NCBI GenBank assembly: GCA_021521415.1
Contig: JAIQDT010003542.1
Span: 232,707-296,706 of the forward strand
Length of the DNA stretch: 64,000 nt
Source: Bidens hawaiensis
Taxonomy: Eukaryota; Streptophyta; Magnoliopsida; Asterales; Asteraceae
Direction of reading: 5' to 3'
Below are positions 23,327-34,921 of the stretch, in pieces. Both the position numbers and the translations under genes were made by a program. Position 1 is the first letter of the stretch, and each line of letters opens with the position of its first letter. Below the pieces are notes generated by a model that was given only the letters and a program-made list of their open reading frames with translations, did not search any database and had not been told where the DNA came from.

Positions 23327-23975
23327 CAGGATGAAGCATAAGGATGATCAAACTTATTTCTGTAAATCTTAAGGCAGAATTAAAGACATCAAGAAGAATA
23401 GGCTTGCTCGAAGGACAAATTCAAGCTAAGCAAGGATTAGTCAAGGAGGATGAAGCATTCTAGAGAAGAATAATTTCTATCAGAAATTATTCTAAGTAAA
23501 GTGTGCTCGAAGTCACTCATCGAGCATGCACTGCATATCAAGTCTACTCGAGCAAGATAGATATCATGCTCGAAGACTACTACACTTGCATTTTACTTTG
23601 TCATTCATTATGTAATAATTAGGGAATTCTATAGGGAATGTTAGGGCTGTAAATAGAGTCCTAGGTTTCCATTTTAAGGGAGAGCGTGCGAGAGAGTGGA
23701 TAAGAACGGAATACGAGGACAAAAACATTCTAACGAATATTCTCTTTGTCTCCTCGTACAGCCGCTGCCGCCAATACGAAACCCTAGACATTCCTTTCAC
23801 TGTTTCATTGAATGATATATTAAATAAAGTGAATCTTTGTCTTTGATTTTGTCCTTTCACTGTTCCGTTGAATTTTTTCTGATTCCGCCAGGATATTCAG
23901 TAGGCCTTTGGGTTATTATATCTGTGTGTTCTTATCAACCTACTTAAGGTTTGCACCAGATTTATGGTATTGACA
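23327..23975 (+). repeat. 3' tail of SIRE-like element, probable LTR remnant
   Basis: CGAGCA motifs recur at 23,400-23,580. From about 23,598 (TGTCATTCATT) the sequence looks like an LTR with a transcript-start/terminator region (GGCTGTAAATAGAGTCC), ending ATGGTATTGACA at 23,975, where the gypsy RT of copy A resumes. There is no clear polypurine tract, so the left LTR border is uncertain. Confidence 0.4.
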
Positions 23976-24700
23976 TAATTCTTATAATTGGTTGGAAAAT
24001 TCTTGCATCTCAGAGGGTGCCAGTTGATAAGGTGCTTTAGCAATGGGAGCTGATCCTGGGATTAGGTTAATACGGAATTCAACTTGTTGGGTCGGTGGTA
24101 ATCCTAGTAGTTCATCGGGAAAGACATCAGGGTATTCACGTACAACGGGGATACCTTTTATGTGTTTTTCATCTGGGTTCTTTACGGTTACGTTTGCCAG
24201 AAACGCCATACACACTTAGCGTAAACACTTCAACACTTTGAGATGAGACACGAGGGGTAATATTGTACCAGACTTCTCTCCATGTACCATAATCGTTTCA
24301 CCATCTGAAAGGGGAATTTTAACTACCTTGTCATTACACACGATCTCCGCCTTATACTTAGCTAACCAGTACATACCGACAATTACATCAAAACTTCCGA
24401 ACTCTACCGGGAGTAGATCAATAAGGAATGGGTGGTCGTTTAGTATAATGGAACAGTTTTGGACTATTTGGTTGACGGATATAGAATTACCGTTAGTGAG
24501 TTCTATAGCATAGGGATAGGTTAGTTCACTAACCGGCATATTTCACAGTGCTAAAAAGTTAATGGAAACAAATATTCTATTGGCACCCGTATCAAATAAT
24601 ACAAAAGCATATTGACCAGAGACTACATATGTACCTATCACTACGTTCGGGTCCTGTCATGCTTCTCCTGATCCAATAAAAAACGCACGTCCTCTAGGCA
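23976..24700 (-). pseudogene. Gypsy copy A (T1): protease and start of reverse transcriptase
   Basis: The minus strand reads the aspartic protease (VLFDTGAN near 24,590) and the segment LIDLLPVEFGSFDVIVGMYW. The connector to RT follows (IPVVREYPDVFPDELLGLPP), then PIAKAPYQLAPSEMQEFSNQ, where the frame meets a stop and is cut at 23,976 by the SIRE-like tail. Further stops lie near 24,214 and 24,540. The rest of RT, RNase H and integrase are missing. The order protease-RT directly after gag identifies Ty3/gypsy. Confidence 0.88.
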
Positions 24701-26062
24701 TACTAGAGGTTGATGCTTGGTTCTGTCTGGTAACTGCTCCTTGATTCAGCTTGGGGCAGTTCCTTCTGAAATGCTCCGTGCTACCACATTCATAGCAAGC
24801 ACGACGGGTTGCTGTGGTTGAGGTCTGTTGGATAGGCTACTGGCGGATCGGTTGAGGTTTAGGTGGTTGTGGACAACGAGGTTGAGTTGTTTGGGATGGT
24901 CTGTTTATAATTTCGGTAACTTCTCTAGAATTTGGGGCATAGTGCCCAATTTTACCACATTTTTTGACATGCCGGCGATCTGTATTCACCCCGATGATGA
25001 TAATTACATTTATCGCATTTCGGCCAGGATCCCTTATACCTGTCTTACTTGATATCGGAACTGGTCATGGCATAATTTTGTGTTGCCGGGCGCGCGCGTT
25101 TACTCGGCTGTCTTCCTTGTGGTCTCATCCCATAATCAGTTCGTTTCATACCCGATGATTCCCCGGACATTCTTAACACACCGCTTCTTACCAAGTCAAA
25201 AGTTATAATGCCGGCTTGAGACACGGCATTCTCAAAAGATACATGACCGACGGAATTCACTAAACTCCTTACTTCTGGGGCTAAACCCCAAATATAGCGT
25301 TCAATGCGTTTGGCTTCTGGAGTTACTAACCAAGGTACTAGGCGAGCTAGTTCATTCAAGCGGTTTGTGTATCCCAGATGATCCGCTCCTTTCATTTCCA
25401 GGCTCTCGAGATCATGTTCTAATTTTTGGATTTCATTCTTTGGGCAAAAATGTTCTAACATCAGCGTTTTGTGGTCTACCCAAGTCATGCAATTAACCGC
25501 ATCTTGTCCTTTTATTTGTAACGTGGTATTCCACTACATTGGAGCGTGATCAGTAAACGTAGAGGTAACATACTTGATATATGTTCGGGTGGACAATTGC
25601 TGATATTAATGACTGATTCGGTCTTTTCAATCCACTTAATCAACCCATTTGGCCCTTCGGGACCCTTGAAATCTGTCGGTTTACAAGCCATAAAGTGTTT
25701 AATCAAATATTCTCTTAGTGGGGGATCATGGTTGTTACAGTCATTGGTCGGGTTTGGTGGAGGATTATTGTTACCAATGGTATCTGTATTCGGAGGGGAT
25801 TATTATTGTCACGAGTGTTTGTGTTCAGTGGGGGATTATTTGCATTAGGGACAGTATTTGTATTTGGTGGGGGAGTATTATTTGTGACAGTATTGGTATT
25901 TAATGGGGGAACATTTTTGTTTGGCGGTTGATTTGTTTATATGTTTGCAGTTACACCGGTGGTTACTTGTGTTACAATGATTAGGATTACTGCTTGCGTT
26001 TGCCAAGCAATCATTTCGGCTATCTCCACCTCAGTCATAGGGTTTTCTTTCTTTGGGGCCAT
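24701..26062 (-). pseudogene. Gypsy copy A (T1): gag, broken
   Basis: It starts at an ATG near 26,062 (MAPKKENPMTEVEIAEMIAW). An Asn/Pro-rich stretch follows, then the gag core (FMACKPTDFKGPEGPNGLIK, ISNCPPEHISS, LMLEHFCPKNEIQKLEHDL) and CCHC-type knuckles near 24,960 and 24,790 (CYECGSTEHFRRNCPK). The first knuckle has lost its last Cys (GHYAPNS). Stops and frameshifts fall near 25,508, 25,540 and 25,925. It is the particle protein of the element and is homologous to the gag at 45,313. Confidence 0.88.
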
Positions 26063-26398
26063 TCTATAATGATAAGCAAATACAAGCATTTAATACTAAT
26101 TCCATCACGTAACACATCATAACAGTAATCTCAATAATGATTGTACAAGTAAACCAAAACAACATACTGGTATTTCACATACTCTAATGTACATATGTAT
26201 CAAAAATGGCACATAGACTTTGCCTGATAAAGACCAGTGCTTGCATGTGCATATTAAAATTTGTCACTATGTGACGGTTAGACTTAACCATGTAAGGGCC
26301 AATGCTTCAAGATCATACTCCATGTCAGCATAACATACTACTATATACATGCATGGAGTGTCAAGAGACTACGCACACAGATCCATAACGCACTGCAT
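26063..26398 (-). other. Conserved non-coding gap between upstream ORF and gag, copy A
   Basis: The same layout is seen at 44,968-45,312. Both carry two spaced copies of an AAGCACTGGYCYTTA-type phrase and a CTCCATGTCAGCAT/ATGCTGACATGGAG block. No ORF. Confidence 0.6.
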
Positions 26399-27132
26399 CT
26401 ATCTATACAATCGATGCACTAACCAAAAACACAAAAATACTAACGCCGTAATCATCCAGTAACAGCTCCGTAGTCGGACTGTCAACCTATCCAAATACAT
26501 GCAGTGGTAGGCGTCTGACATCTGTAATTTCAACACCATCTGATGTAGTGTCAATATACACTGGGTCACATCCCTCCTCCCCTGATTAATATTACCTATA
26601 GCTATCGAGTGGTCTATCACATGGTTAGTCAGGACAGCCATCTAAGAGTTGTTTCCTATGTCTGGGAGGTCGGGGTTAGAGGTAGGTATACTCATTGAAT
26701 GGGAGGGTGTAGCACTTGTTCTAGGGCGTGAAGGCTCTCCCCGATGGTAAGTAGATCTAGGTGGGGATAAGGTAGGGTCGATCGGGGTTACCCTAATACA
26801 AGCAGTCTGACGGGCTCGTCAAGTGACTTAAGTCGCTAGGGACAGGTGAATAGGTGGAGTGGGTGACCTAGCCGCTCTGGTAGGTGAACGGTACTGGCTA
26901 GTGGTCTCGTCCGGAACTCTATGTGGTAACCTGGGTGGGTATCTATAACCGGATAGTCGGGCTCATCACTGGGCAACTCTCTAGGAACTATCTCCTCCTC
27001 TAAGTCCTCCTCAACCTTCTCCTCGTTTTCTTCTGGATCTTCTTCCGGATCCTCCTCCTCGTTTTCCGGATCTTCTTCCTCCACCGATATGACCGATTCC
27101 TCTTCTGGCACATACTCATTACTCCTTGCCAT
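26399..27132 (-). pseudogene. Extra ORF upstream of gag in gypsy T1, copy A
   Basis: It begins MARSNEYVPEEESVISVEEE with a long acidic tract (27,010-27,110). A net frame change of one base follows, then a basic/serine-rich middle and a conserved tail (VLTNHVIDHSIAIGNINQGR) ending in a hydrophobic segment MITALVFLCFWLVHRLYR and a TAG at 26,399-26,401. The span is 734 nt; the counterpart in copy B spans 735 nt and ends at the equivalent stop. No known domain was recognised. The acidic start and C-terminal hydrophobic stretch suggest a tail-anchored or membrane-associated protein, an inference from composition only. Confidence 0.6.
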
Positions 27133-27668
27133 TTCTCTTCACAATGGTAGAATAATATTTATTGATAGGGTTGGTTGGTGAAAGGGATGTTTATTAATTA
27201 GACCAAATTTAATATTAATTATGACAAAATATAATGTTAGTTTTAATAAATATAATTTTAATTATAATAAGAATTAATATTGAGTATAATCAAATATAAT
27301 ATTCATTATAATAAGATTTAACATTATTGAAAGTACAGTACGGTATGTACATGTTGTGCACCTTGTTTTAGATAAGCACGTATGCATGTTACATATATAT
27401 ACTTAACATTACCTTTTAGACACATATGTTGTCATTTTTACCTGCTGCTGGTATGTCTTGCGATTTCTCCCCAAATTCCCTCGTACAAGCATGTCTGTTA
27501 TTATGTTCCAGACCATAATAACTCACTTGCCCTTCGAGTTCATCCTGGTATCCATCAGTATATAATATTAATTTATTATTTATTTTCCCAGAGTTAATAG
27601 AGCATATATTTTAGGTATCCTAAGGGATAACCTAATCATTTATAAACAATGGCTCTTATACCAACTTC
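27133..27668 (-). other. Leader of gypsy copy A with primer binding site
   Basis: TTGGTATAAGAGCC on the minus strand (27,651-27,664) lies 4 bases inside the LTR and matches the initiator-Met tRNA type primer site of plant LTR elements with one or two changes. The rest is AT-rich leader without a gene. Confidence 0.7.
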
Positions 27669-30662
27669 TGTCACACCCCGTCGAGCAAATGTGGAAGTGT
27701 AAAACGGGAATGTAACAGACACCTCTGGTATCAACCATATTGTTTATAAAGAAACATTACAAACTAATTTACATTACATTGTTCTATCTTTGTTTATAGA
27801 GCGATACAAACAAAACCAGTTCGTTAAACTGTTTAATCTCATTACTAATACCTTGCTTCCGTTCACATAGCATCAACCACATACTGTGCACGCAACACAG
27901 CATCAAATTATTCCAACTTTGGTACCTGAAAAGCAGTTTAAAACGGGTCAACTACATATAGTTGGTGAGTTTCACGAGTTTCAATAAAACAGTGATGCGT
28001 AATCATAAGTCCTCGTTTGTATGCATGTTTATAAGTATGCATGTAAATGATGTAATTATGCTAAGCTACAGTGAAGCCTTGACTGTGTGTGCGTGTTGCG
28101 TGCCTCCGTTTCCCTCGCACAATCAACTATTGTGGCCCACCTTCCACCCACAACATGCCCTAAGTAGCTATGGCACCAAATGTATAGTATGAAATATGGA
28201 ACGGAACCCCAAGGAAAAATAACTGAGTCTTTTTTGGGAACATTGGAGAAGAAAAGGACGTTTTTTTTTTGTATTTTACAAATGCACTGACCACAAGAGC
28301 CTGTAGCCTTGACTTCAACAGCAACCTTCTCCTTCTCTAACCTTTCTTTCCTTTCCCTATCCAACGCCTTTTCTTCTCAAACTTTACCATATGCAAATGG
28401 CATTATGTGTGACACGGCAACCAGGCCGATTCCGTTTGGGTTTGTCAAACCAATAGTACTATTCACAAGCCACCGGCTCGAAGTTAATCACTGTGTTAGT
28501 GGGGACTTTCATGTGTTAGAACTTAGATAATTCACATCATCACATGTATCAGGTATGTATATATAATCAAACATGGTTTTCATCCCAAAAGTTTGTAAAA
28601 CTGTTTAATGAGATGAGTCATGAAACTCACTGTTCAGTGGATATTTAGTACGGCATTAACTCGTGATTTGTTTGACTCGCTATCACTAATCCCTATAATC
28701 AATATTATAATAATATTAATATTTTAATATTATTATAATCTCCATACTAAAATGGGCTGCATATCTAGTCTGGGTGTAGTTGTAACGCCCAGAAATTGTC
28801 AATAGGCTTAGGTTGCGACATTGTTCAATGTCTAGTACTTAAAACCGAACTTGGTCCAGTTTCCCCATTTCACCTGCTGGCCAAGTCGATCATTTACGCG
28901 TTTAGATAACAGGTATGACCACATAAACTTGGGTCAATGTGTTGGATGATAAAATGATTAAATTTATAAAGATAGATCTTAGATTAGATGTCTGGATTCG
29001 CAACAGGGCCCATTTCCGTTTATTCAGTCTGGTTTGGAGAAAAACGCGTACAATCCATCCAAATTGTCTGGATTTCTCACAAAAAGTGTGGTTTTACTTA
29101 ATCAACCTAAAAATATGATTTTTGATCAATCTAGATGTTTTGATATTCCAACAGGTTCATTAATCACGAACTCGTCGGTTTTTATCAGAATTGATTTTGT
29201 TTAACTTTCAAATTAGCATAATTAATTATCTGTTTATCATTAAATTATGAAAACTTAGAAATTCACTAATTAAAATATGTATATTTTTATAAAAATATTT
29301 CTGGATTATTTACTGAGTCATTAATTTATAAAAAATCATTTTATAGGCTATATTTAACCCGAAAATCGTCCATTTGTACCAAACGATTTCTGAAAAATCC
29401 AAAATACCTCCTGAGTGATCCCAATACTTCCCAAAACACGCTGTAATATTTCCAAAATCTAACACTTTTTCCAACTTACCTTTTTTAGCGAAAAACGACT
29501 ATAAAAACTCGAATAAACGTGTTCCTATACCATGTGTATGATCAAAACATGTTTTTGGACAATTTTTAGGGTTTTTGCATGGTTAGAAGTGATTTTCGGT
29601 AATCAAACTATGTTTATATGAAATCAAACATGACTAAAAAAGGTTTAAATGATCAGGATATGGCTAATTACGTTAGGGTTTATGTGGGTTGAAGTCTGCA
29701 GAAGTTGTTCTCTAGAAATTTGAGTGAAAATGGTGTTAAATTGTGTAAAATGTTGTTTAAATATTAAAAAAAATGAAGGGGGGGGGGGGGGTTTCAGTAT
29801 GGCGACCGGAGGTATTGGCCCAATTTGGGCCCAATTTTGGCCCACTTGTCATATTTTGTTTGCCCGTATGTGAAATCTCGAGTCCAAATTTATTTCGGGT
29901 TCGGTTTTTGGTGAGAAAAATATATCGGGTACAACAAACAGCGTTAAAACGAGCGTTTTTCAGCCATTTAGAAAAACATAATTTTGTTTGTAAGAATCAA
30001 AAATATTTTCACGGATCACTTCAAACATTTCAAATAAGTGTTTTGTAAGTCTTTTTCCGTTTAACGGATGATACAATGCTTGTTTCGTAACTATCTTTCC
30101 TGTTTAAGATCTTAGCCTGTAGTTAAACGAGCATACTTTCGTTTAACTGGTTTGCTATCGTACTGTAAGGCCCCGAACCTGGGTGTCCTACATTCAGTGT
30201 TGGATTTACTCATAAACACACTTCTGAATCTTACAGTTAATTAAAACTTCGGCGGAATAATTAAAACTTCAAGCATTACATTACAAAACATTAATTTTTT
30301 TCTTAAACATGTAAATTGTCTTATCAAAACATTGACATAAAACTATCATGATACTTGTTCATAGATGACAGCCTCTTCAGTTCATGCCATATGTCTCTCC
30401 TCAAGCCAACTACTTTAACCTATTTGCCTGCATGCATAATAAAAGTCAGCTACGCTGAGTAAGTTCTAGTTAATCAAAGAACAAATATTACATACTTACA
30501 CATACGCATCTGAATATACATATTACGTACTTAACCTGCTTATATATTTAGTTCATACATACTTTCATTCATTCATACTTACGTTCTTTCGTACCTTCTG
30601 TTTTTAACTTTTATAATACGTATATAACTATCCTTACGTTTTTAAGAGCCTTTCGCCCTATA

Positions 30663-30823
30663 CCTCACAGATATTATAAGGGTCTGGTCCCTACCATCAT
30701 AGATATTATGAGGGTCTGGTCCCTATCATCACAGATATTGTAAGGGTCTGGTCCTAACAACACAGATATTATAAGGGTCTGGTCCCTATCATCATAGATA
30801 TTATAAGGGTCTGGTCCCTTCTT
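30663..30823. repeat. Tandem array, unit about 32 bp, five copies
   Basis: Unit CAGATATTATAAGGGTCTGG plus TCCCTAYCATCA. Its counterpart in the opposite orientation at 9,935-10,085 has the diverged unit CCCTAATAATATCTGTGA. It marks T2a LTRs. Confidence 0.9.
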
Positions 30824-31364
30824 TCCTTACTATCATTAAACCATTCATCCATCCCATACTTTTAGTTATAATCTTTCACATACTTACATGCACCACTCTT
30901 AACATTGTCTATAACATGCAATATTATAACACATACATGTGGCATATGCTTACCACTTAAGGTAAGTGTGTTAACTAATCATATAGGAGTATGCACACAG
31001 CCCTGAAAACGTAACAAGGAAAGGGGCTAGAACTCACATGAAGTCGGTTTCTTTTCGAGTTAATTGTGATACTCTTCCTTAGCTGTGCACGACTAACTGT
31101 GTAATAATATAAGTATCAATTAACTACTTCTAACTAATTCATATTTCTAAGTTAGCGAAATCCCTAACGAGCGGGGGTCTGGGGGCATCGCCCCTGGTAG
31201 CGGGGTCTAGGGGCGGCAGCCTGTAGCAGGGTCCAAGGGGCAGAGCCCCTGGCTGGGGTCGAGCTGGAAGCATTTACTAAAATTTCATTAGTAAGCCTTT
31301 ACAAAAAATTCATCAGAAAACGAGTCGAGTTATGTTTTTCAACCATTTGGATCGCATAAGAAAC

Positions 31365-31620
31365 CAATCGCATGGAAGCATTTCAATCGCATCGCATGGA
31401 TGCAAACGAGTCGCATCGCTTGGATGCAAACCAGTTGCATCGCATGGATGTAAACCCGTCGTATGGCATTGATGTAAACCAGTCGCATCGCATGGATGAA
31501 AATCAGTCGCATCGCATGGATGAAATCCAATCGCATCGCATGAAAATTTCTAATCGCATTGCATACCAGATAAATGGCATCACATTTCCTAAACCAATCG
31601 CATCGCATGCATGTGCGATG
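31365..31620. repeat. Tandem array, unit about 30 bp
   Basis: About eight degenerate copies of ATCGCATCGCATGGATG followed by AAAYCAG. Both strands read through as repeat peptides, which are not taken as genes. Confidence 0.9.
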
Positions 31621-32583
31621 AGATTCGTCCCTATGCGATCTGATTCATCATTTTCTTCATTTTACCGTTCTTTCAGCTATTTTGCCATTTAACCATTCTT
31701 ATGCCCCGATTTTACTATTTAGGCGACTTTTGGTTGTAACAAATTCTTCTACTCACTTTTTACATAGCCCGGACGTCACTCGTTTTCCCCAAATCTAACC
31801 CGCTACTCAGGGCTCATCAAGTTTATATTTTTCTTACATCTTACAACCCGATCTACTATTATACCAAGTTGTGTGTAGAATCTGACCTCAAAAACTTAAC
31901 CTTTTAACCAAAACATACCTCATGGTTTCGGTCGGGTTTGAATCTGGACCAACCCGGTCGTAGATTCTAGGCGTGATTCTTGTTGTTTGAAATACTTGAA
32001 CACAAAATCTCCCTTTCTTTAACTCAGATTTGGATCCGGGTTTGAGAGAGTGTGTGTGTGTGTGTGTTCTTGAGTGCCTTTGGATGGAATAAAGTGATGG
32101 AAAATGAGTGAGAGAGAGATTTTTGGAGTTTATAAACTTCTAGTTCAAACCTGTTCCCTAGCCCATTCCTTAATCCATACCCAACATAATCAAACACTTA
32201 CACACCATTAAATTAACAAAATTCCCTTTATTTGTTATTAACAAAAGTAGGATGCTACACGTACTAAGGCCATAACATCATTCTTTTAGCCTATAATAAA
32301 CGTATATCATTTATATATGCCCCCCCCCCCCCCCGAGATATCTAGGTCATAACTATACATGTTTGGTTATTCGTTTGTTCGGTACGTAATAAGCGGTTAA
32401 TCTTTTAATCGGTAAATGCATACTAAGGTGTACCTGGTTTTGTCACGAATATCACATAAAGGGTATATGACACGAAGAGTAACGTGATTGGTTAATCACA
32501 GCTAGCAACTGTTATTAATTGTTTTCCTTACTATTCTTGTAATAAATGGTTCCTATAGTGATGACATTTGTGTTTTCTTATAG

Positions 32584-32732
32584 AATACGAATGGTGGGCG
32601 CAAGGAAAGTTATTGGACAGGGTGGGTGATCGCAAGAGACGTGGTGGTGGGCCACTTGTTAACCCGATACACTCCGAGGAACCGGTTACCAACACAAAAG
32701 AGGAAGATGATGTGTCTGTAAAACCCGAGTAA
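32584..32732 (+). pseudogene. Possible terminal exon of an unknown gene
   Basis: A splice acceptor TTTTCTTATAG ends at 32,583. The following frame reads YEWWAQGKLLDRVGDRKRRG, GGPLVNPIHSEEPVTNTKEE and DDVSVKPE, ending at TAA 32,730-32,732. Its basic then acidic composition and higher GC stand out from the flanks. Upstream exons would lie where the gypsy LTR now sits, so it may be the stranded end of a disrupted gene. The protein was not recognised. Confidence 0.3.
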
Positions 32733-34919
32733 CAATGAAGATGTAACACAAGAAAACAACTATTTTAGCGTATTAACGAATTGGAAAAAATATAATATTA
32801 TAATATTAATCGGGTTTTGAGAACTTGACGAATACAAAATTTTGGTTTTAAGAAAAAAAAGATCAAATTTAATTTATAAACAATTTTATTTAAGCTAGAA
32901 TAATTTTGTTTGATTTATAATGGTTTTTAACAAAGTAGATTTGATTTAAAATATAAAAGAAAGAAAGAAAAAGAGGCCTGACCCGGGCTTGAGCATGGGT
33001 CCTTCAGGTTACAAACAGGTGAACCAACCATCTGAACTAGCATGATATTTGGTAAGATAACATATACAAATTTATTTAGATTACAACTCATGATCATCTT
33101 CTTCCTTTAAACCCTAGGATCTTAATTTTTTGATTTGGTTCCATGAGTGAAAAAATTAAGTTAGGGGCTTGCTTTTTTGGCTTCAAACAATCAAAATGCA
33201 TATATTCATCACTAGGTATTGTGACGATTTGATGATGAACGAATTTTGGCCGGAAACAACTTTGACGGACGAATTTCCTGATTACGGAGTTTGTTTTTGA
33301 TAGATTTGAAGGTTGAAACAATTTTAGTTGATGAATCCGCTCCTTTGTATAGGCTTATTTCGAATGTATGAGGTTTAATTGATCATTATTGGTTTTAGCT
33401 ATATAGCCGGCAGGCTTTAGGATTAATTTACACGCTATTGGATGTTAAAACGTATTACTATCGATGATTATGACTTCCGTTAAGGTCTACAGGTCGTTGC
33501 GAGTCGTTAATTGCAATAATTTACATGTTTCATGGGTTTTCCAGGCTTCACCGGATTCCGGCCACTGGGAAAACGTGATAGGGGTGACGGGCTGGGGGTA
33601 GGGATGATATATTTTAATATAATAATTTAAATATATTTACATATTTAGCTTTTATAGTTTCAAGAGATCTTAAAGCAAAATTAAAATAAATTATAAATTA
33701 AACCTTGAACTTTGAAATGTGTTTATAAGGCGATAAAATTTAAAATACTTGGATATTTTTATATTATACCCATATTGTTTGCAAATCGATTAAATTTAAT
33801 AAAACTCTAAACCTCGAAGTTTCGATAATCGATCAAAATGAAAAAGAAAATGAACGAACAATAACTTAAATCCTCGTGACTAATATATTAATGATGAACG
33901 TTAAACACAAATATGAAACAACAAAACGGGTTGGTTTAACGAATACGAATACGTATACAAATAAAATTACGAATGTCACATAAAATACACGAAACGAAAC
34001 TTGGATAAATTAATAACATAATCTTGAAAATCAATTCCTTGATTACTTGAAAATTAAGAACAATGAATTATGAGAATCAAAATTGACAAAGTATATAAAC
34101 AAATCCTTTATGGTCAGGGATAACATGAAAATATTAACTCAAACTAAATAAATGGAACTATTGAAGTTTAAACAAAATAAACGTTGTTATTGAAATTACA
34201 ACGAAATGGGTGTAACACAAAATAAGTAGAATAATGAATGGAAAAAATTAACATCATGAACATCGCAAATAATGAAATAGCGGGGTGGAGAATAACATGG
34301 TAAATAAATGTGGCATTGAGCTAACAAAATATAAGCATGTAAGTCGATAAAGCATTGGGATCGAGATTAAAATAGATAAACAAAACTTAAATATCAAAAT
34401 AGATTAAGTTCTTGAAGTCAATAATGAAATTAAACTTTAATTTAATATTAATGTGAATAAAGGCAACATTGAGGTTAAGAATAATGAAATAAATAATTGA
34501 AACTTCGAGATCAAAGTAAAACATTGCGCTCAAATTGATGAAACATTGAGATCAAGAATAACATAATAAATAATCAAAACTTTAAGATCAAAATAAAACA
34601 TTGGTCTCAAACTGATGAAACACTAATATCAAGAATAACAAAATAATTCGATGAAGCATTGTGCGAAAGGGAACTAAACAAATAATCAAAACAATTCGTG
34701 TAAAAATACTTATAAACTTAACATGTACATGTGACTTCTATTTGGTAGCTATAAACATAGTCCCAGTTTTAAGTAAACAAATTCGTTCTGGGGTAACCGG
34801 TAGTCAATGTCAAAATACGGTTTCTATTAGATAATTATGTACATAAACGTGTTCCCAGTCCTAATTTCCACTAAACGATTACCTTTATGGAAAATCGGTT
34901 CTAGACAACGACATGGAAA
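32733..34919. other. AT-rich intergenic DNA, mostly featureless
   Basis: No gene could be supported. It contains a SINE-like stretch (32,955-33,046) and, at 34,430-34,680, several near-repeats of AAACATTGRGATCAAGAATAA-type words indicating a degenerate tandem region. A 75-codon minus frame at 33,094-33,321 has no support. Confidence 0.5.
32955..33046 (-). mobile_element. SINE-like sequence with pol III boxes
   Basis: The minus strand reads ATGCTAGTTCAGATGGTTGG (A-box-like), then ACCTGTTTGTAACC, then GGACCCATGCTCAAGCCCGG (B-box-like), followed by a T/C-rich tail TTTTTCTTTCTTTC. This is the arrangement of a tRNA-derived SINE. No target duplication was identified. Confidence 0.35.
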
Positions 34920-34921
34920 TA

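Larger units (their letters stand above)
30164..32259 (-). repeat. Solo LTR of gypsy family T2a
   Basis: A 2,096-bp LTR runs TGTAAGGCCCCGAACC to GGATGCTACA on the plus strand and is bounded by a perfect 5-bp duplication CGTAC (30,159-30,163 and 32,260-32,264). Copy B shows the uninterrupted target (CGAACTAAGGCC on the complement). There is no internal region, so it is the product of LTR-LTR recombination. It contains two tandem arrays (30,663-30,823; 31,365-31,620) and the GC-rich GGGGTCTAGGGGCGGCAGCC type repeats at 31,170-31,255. Confidence 0.9.
27669..32456 (-). repeat. 5' LTR of gypsy copy A (T1), split by a solo LTR
   Basis: In minus orientation it ends GGGGTGTGACA at 27,669 and starts TGTGATATT at 32,456. 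Similarity with the copy B LTR stops at the same point at both ends. Without the insertion (30,164-32,259 plus one duplication) it is about 2.7 kb. It includes a short tandem AATATTAATATT palindrome (28,695-28,740), a G-run (29,778-29,791) and a C-run (32,320-32,334). A non-LTR filler occupies about 28,172-28,389. Confidence 0.75.

Noticed and set aside
29645..29845. Minus frame with polyproline (KPPPPPSFF)
   Set aside because: It arises from the G homopolymer in LTR A and has no counterpart frame in LTR B.
30663..31620. Regularly spaced short repeats resembling a CRISPR array (also 6,187-6,475)
   Set aside because: Units are contiguous, degenerate tandem repeats without unique spacers, inside a plant LTR. 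There is no cas gene and no prokaryotic context.
31339..31692. Open frames on both strands across the GCATCGCATGG array
   Set aside because: They are translations of a tandem repeat whose period keeps frames open. The peptides simply repeat the unit and there is no independent support.
33094..33321. 75-codon minus frame ending KILGFKGRR
   Set aside because: No recognised motif, no splice or promoter context, and of a length expected by chance in this much sequence.
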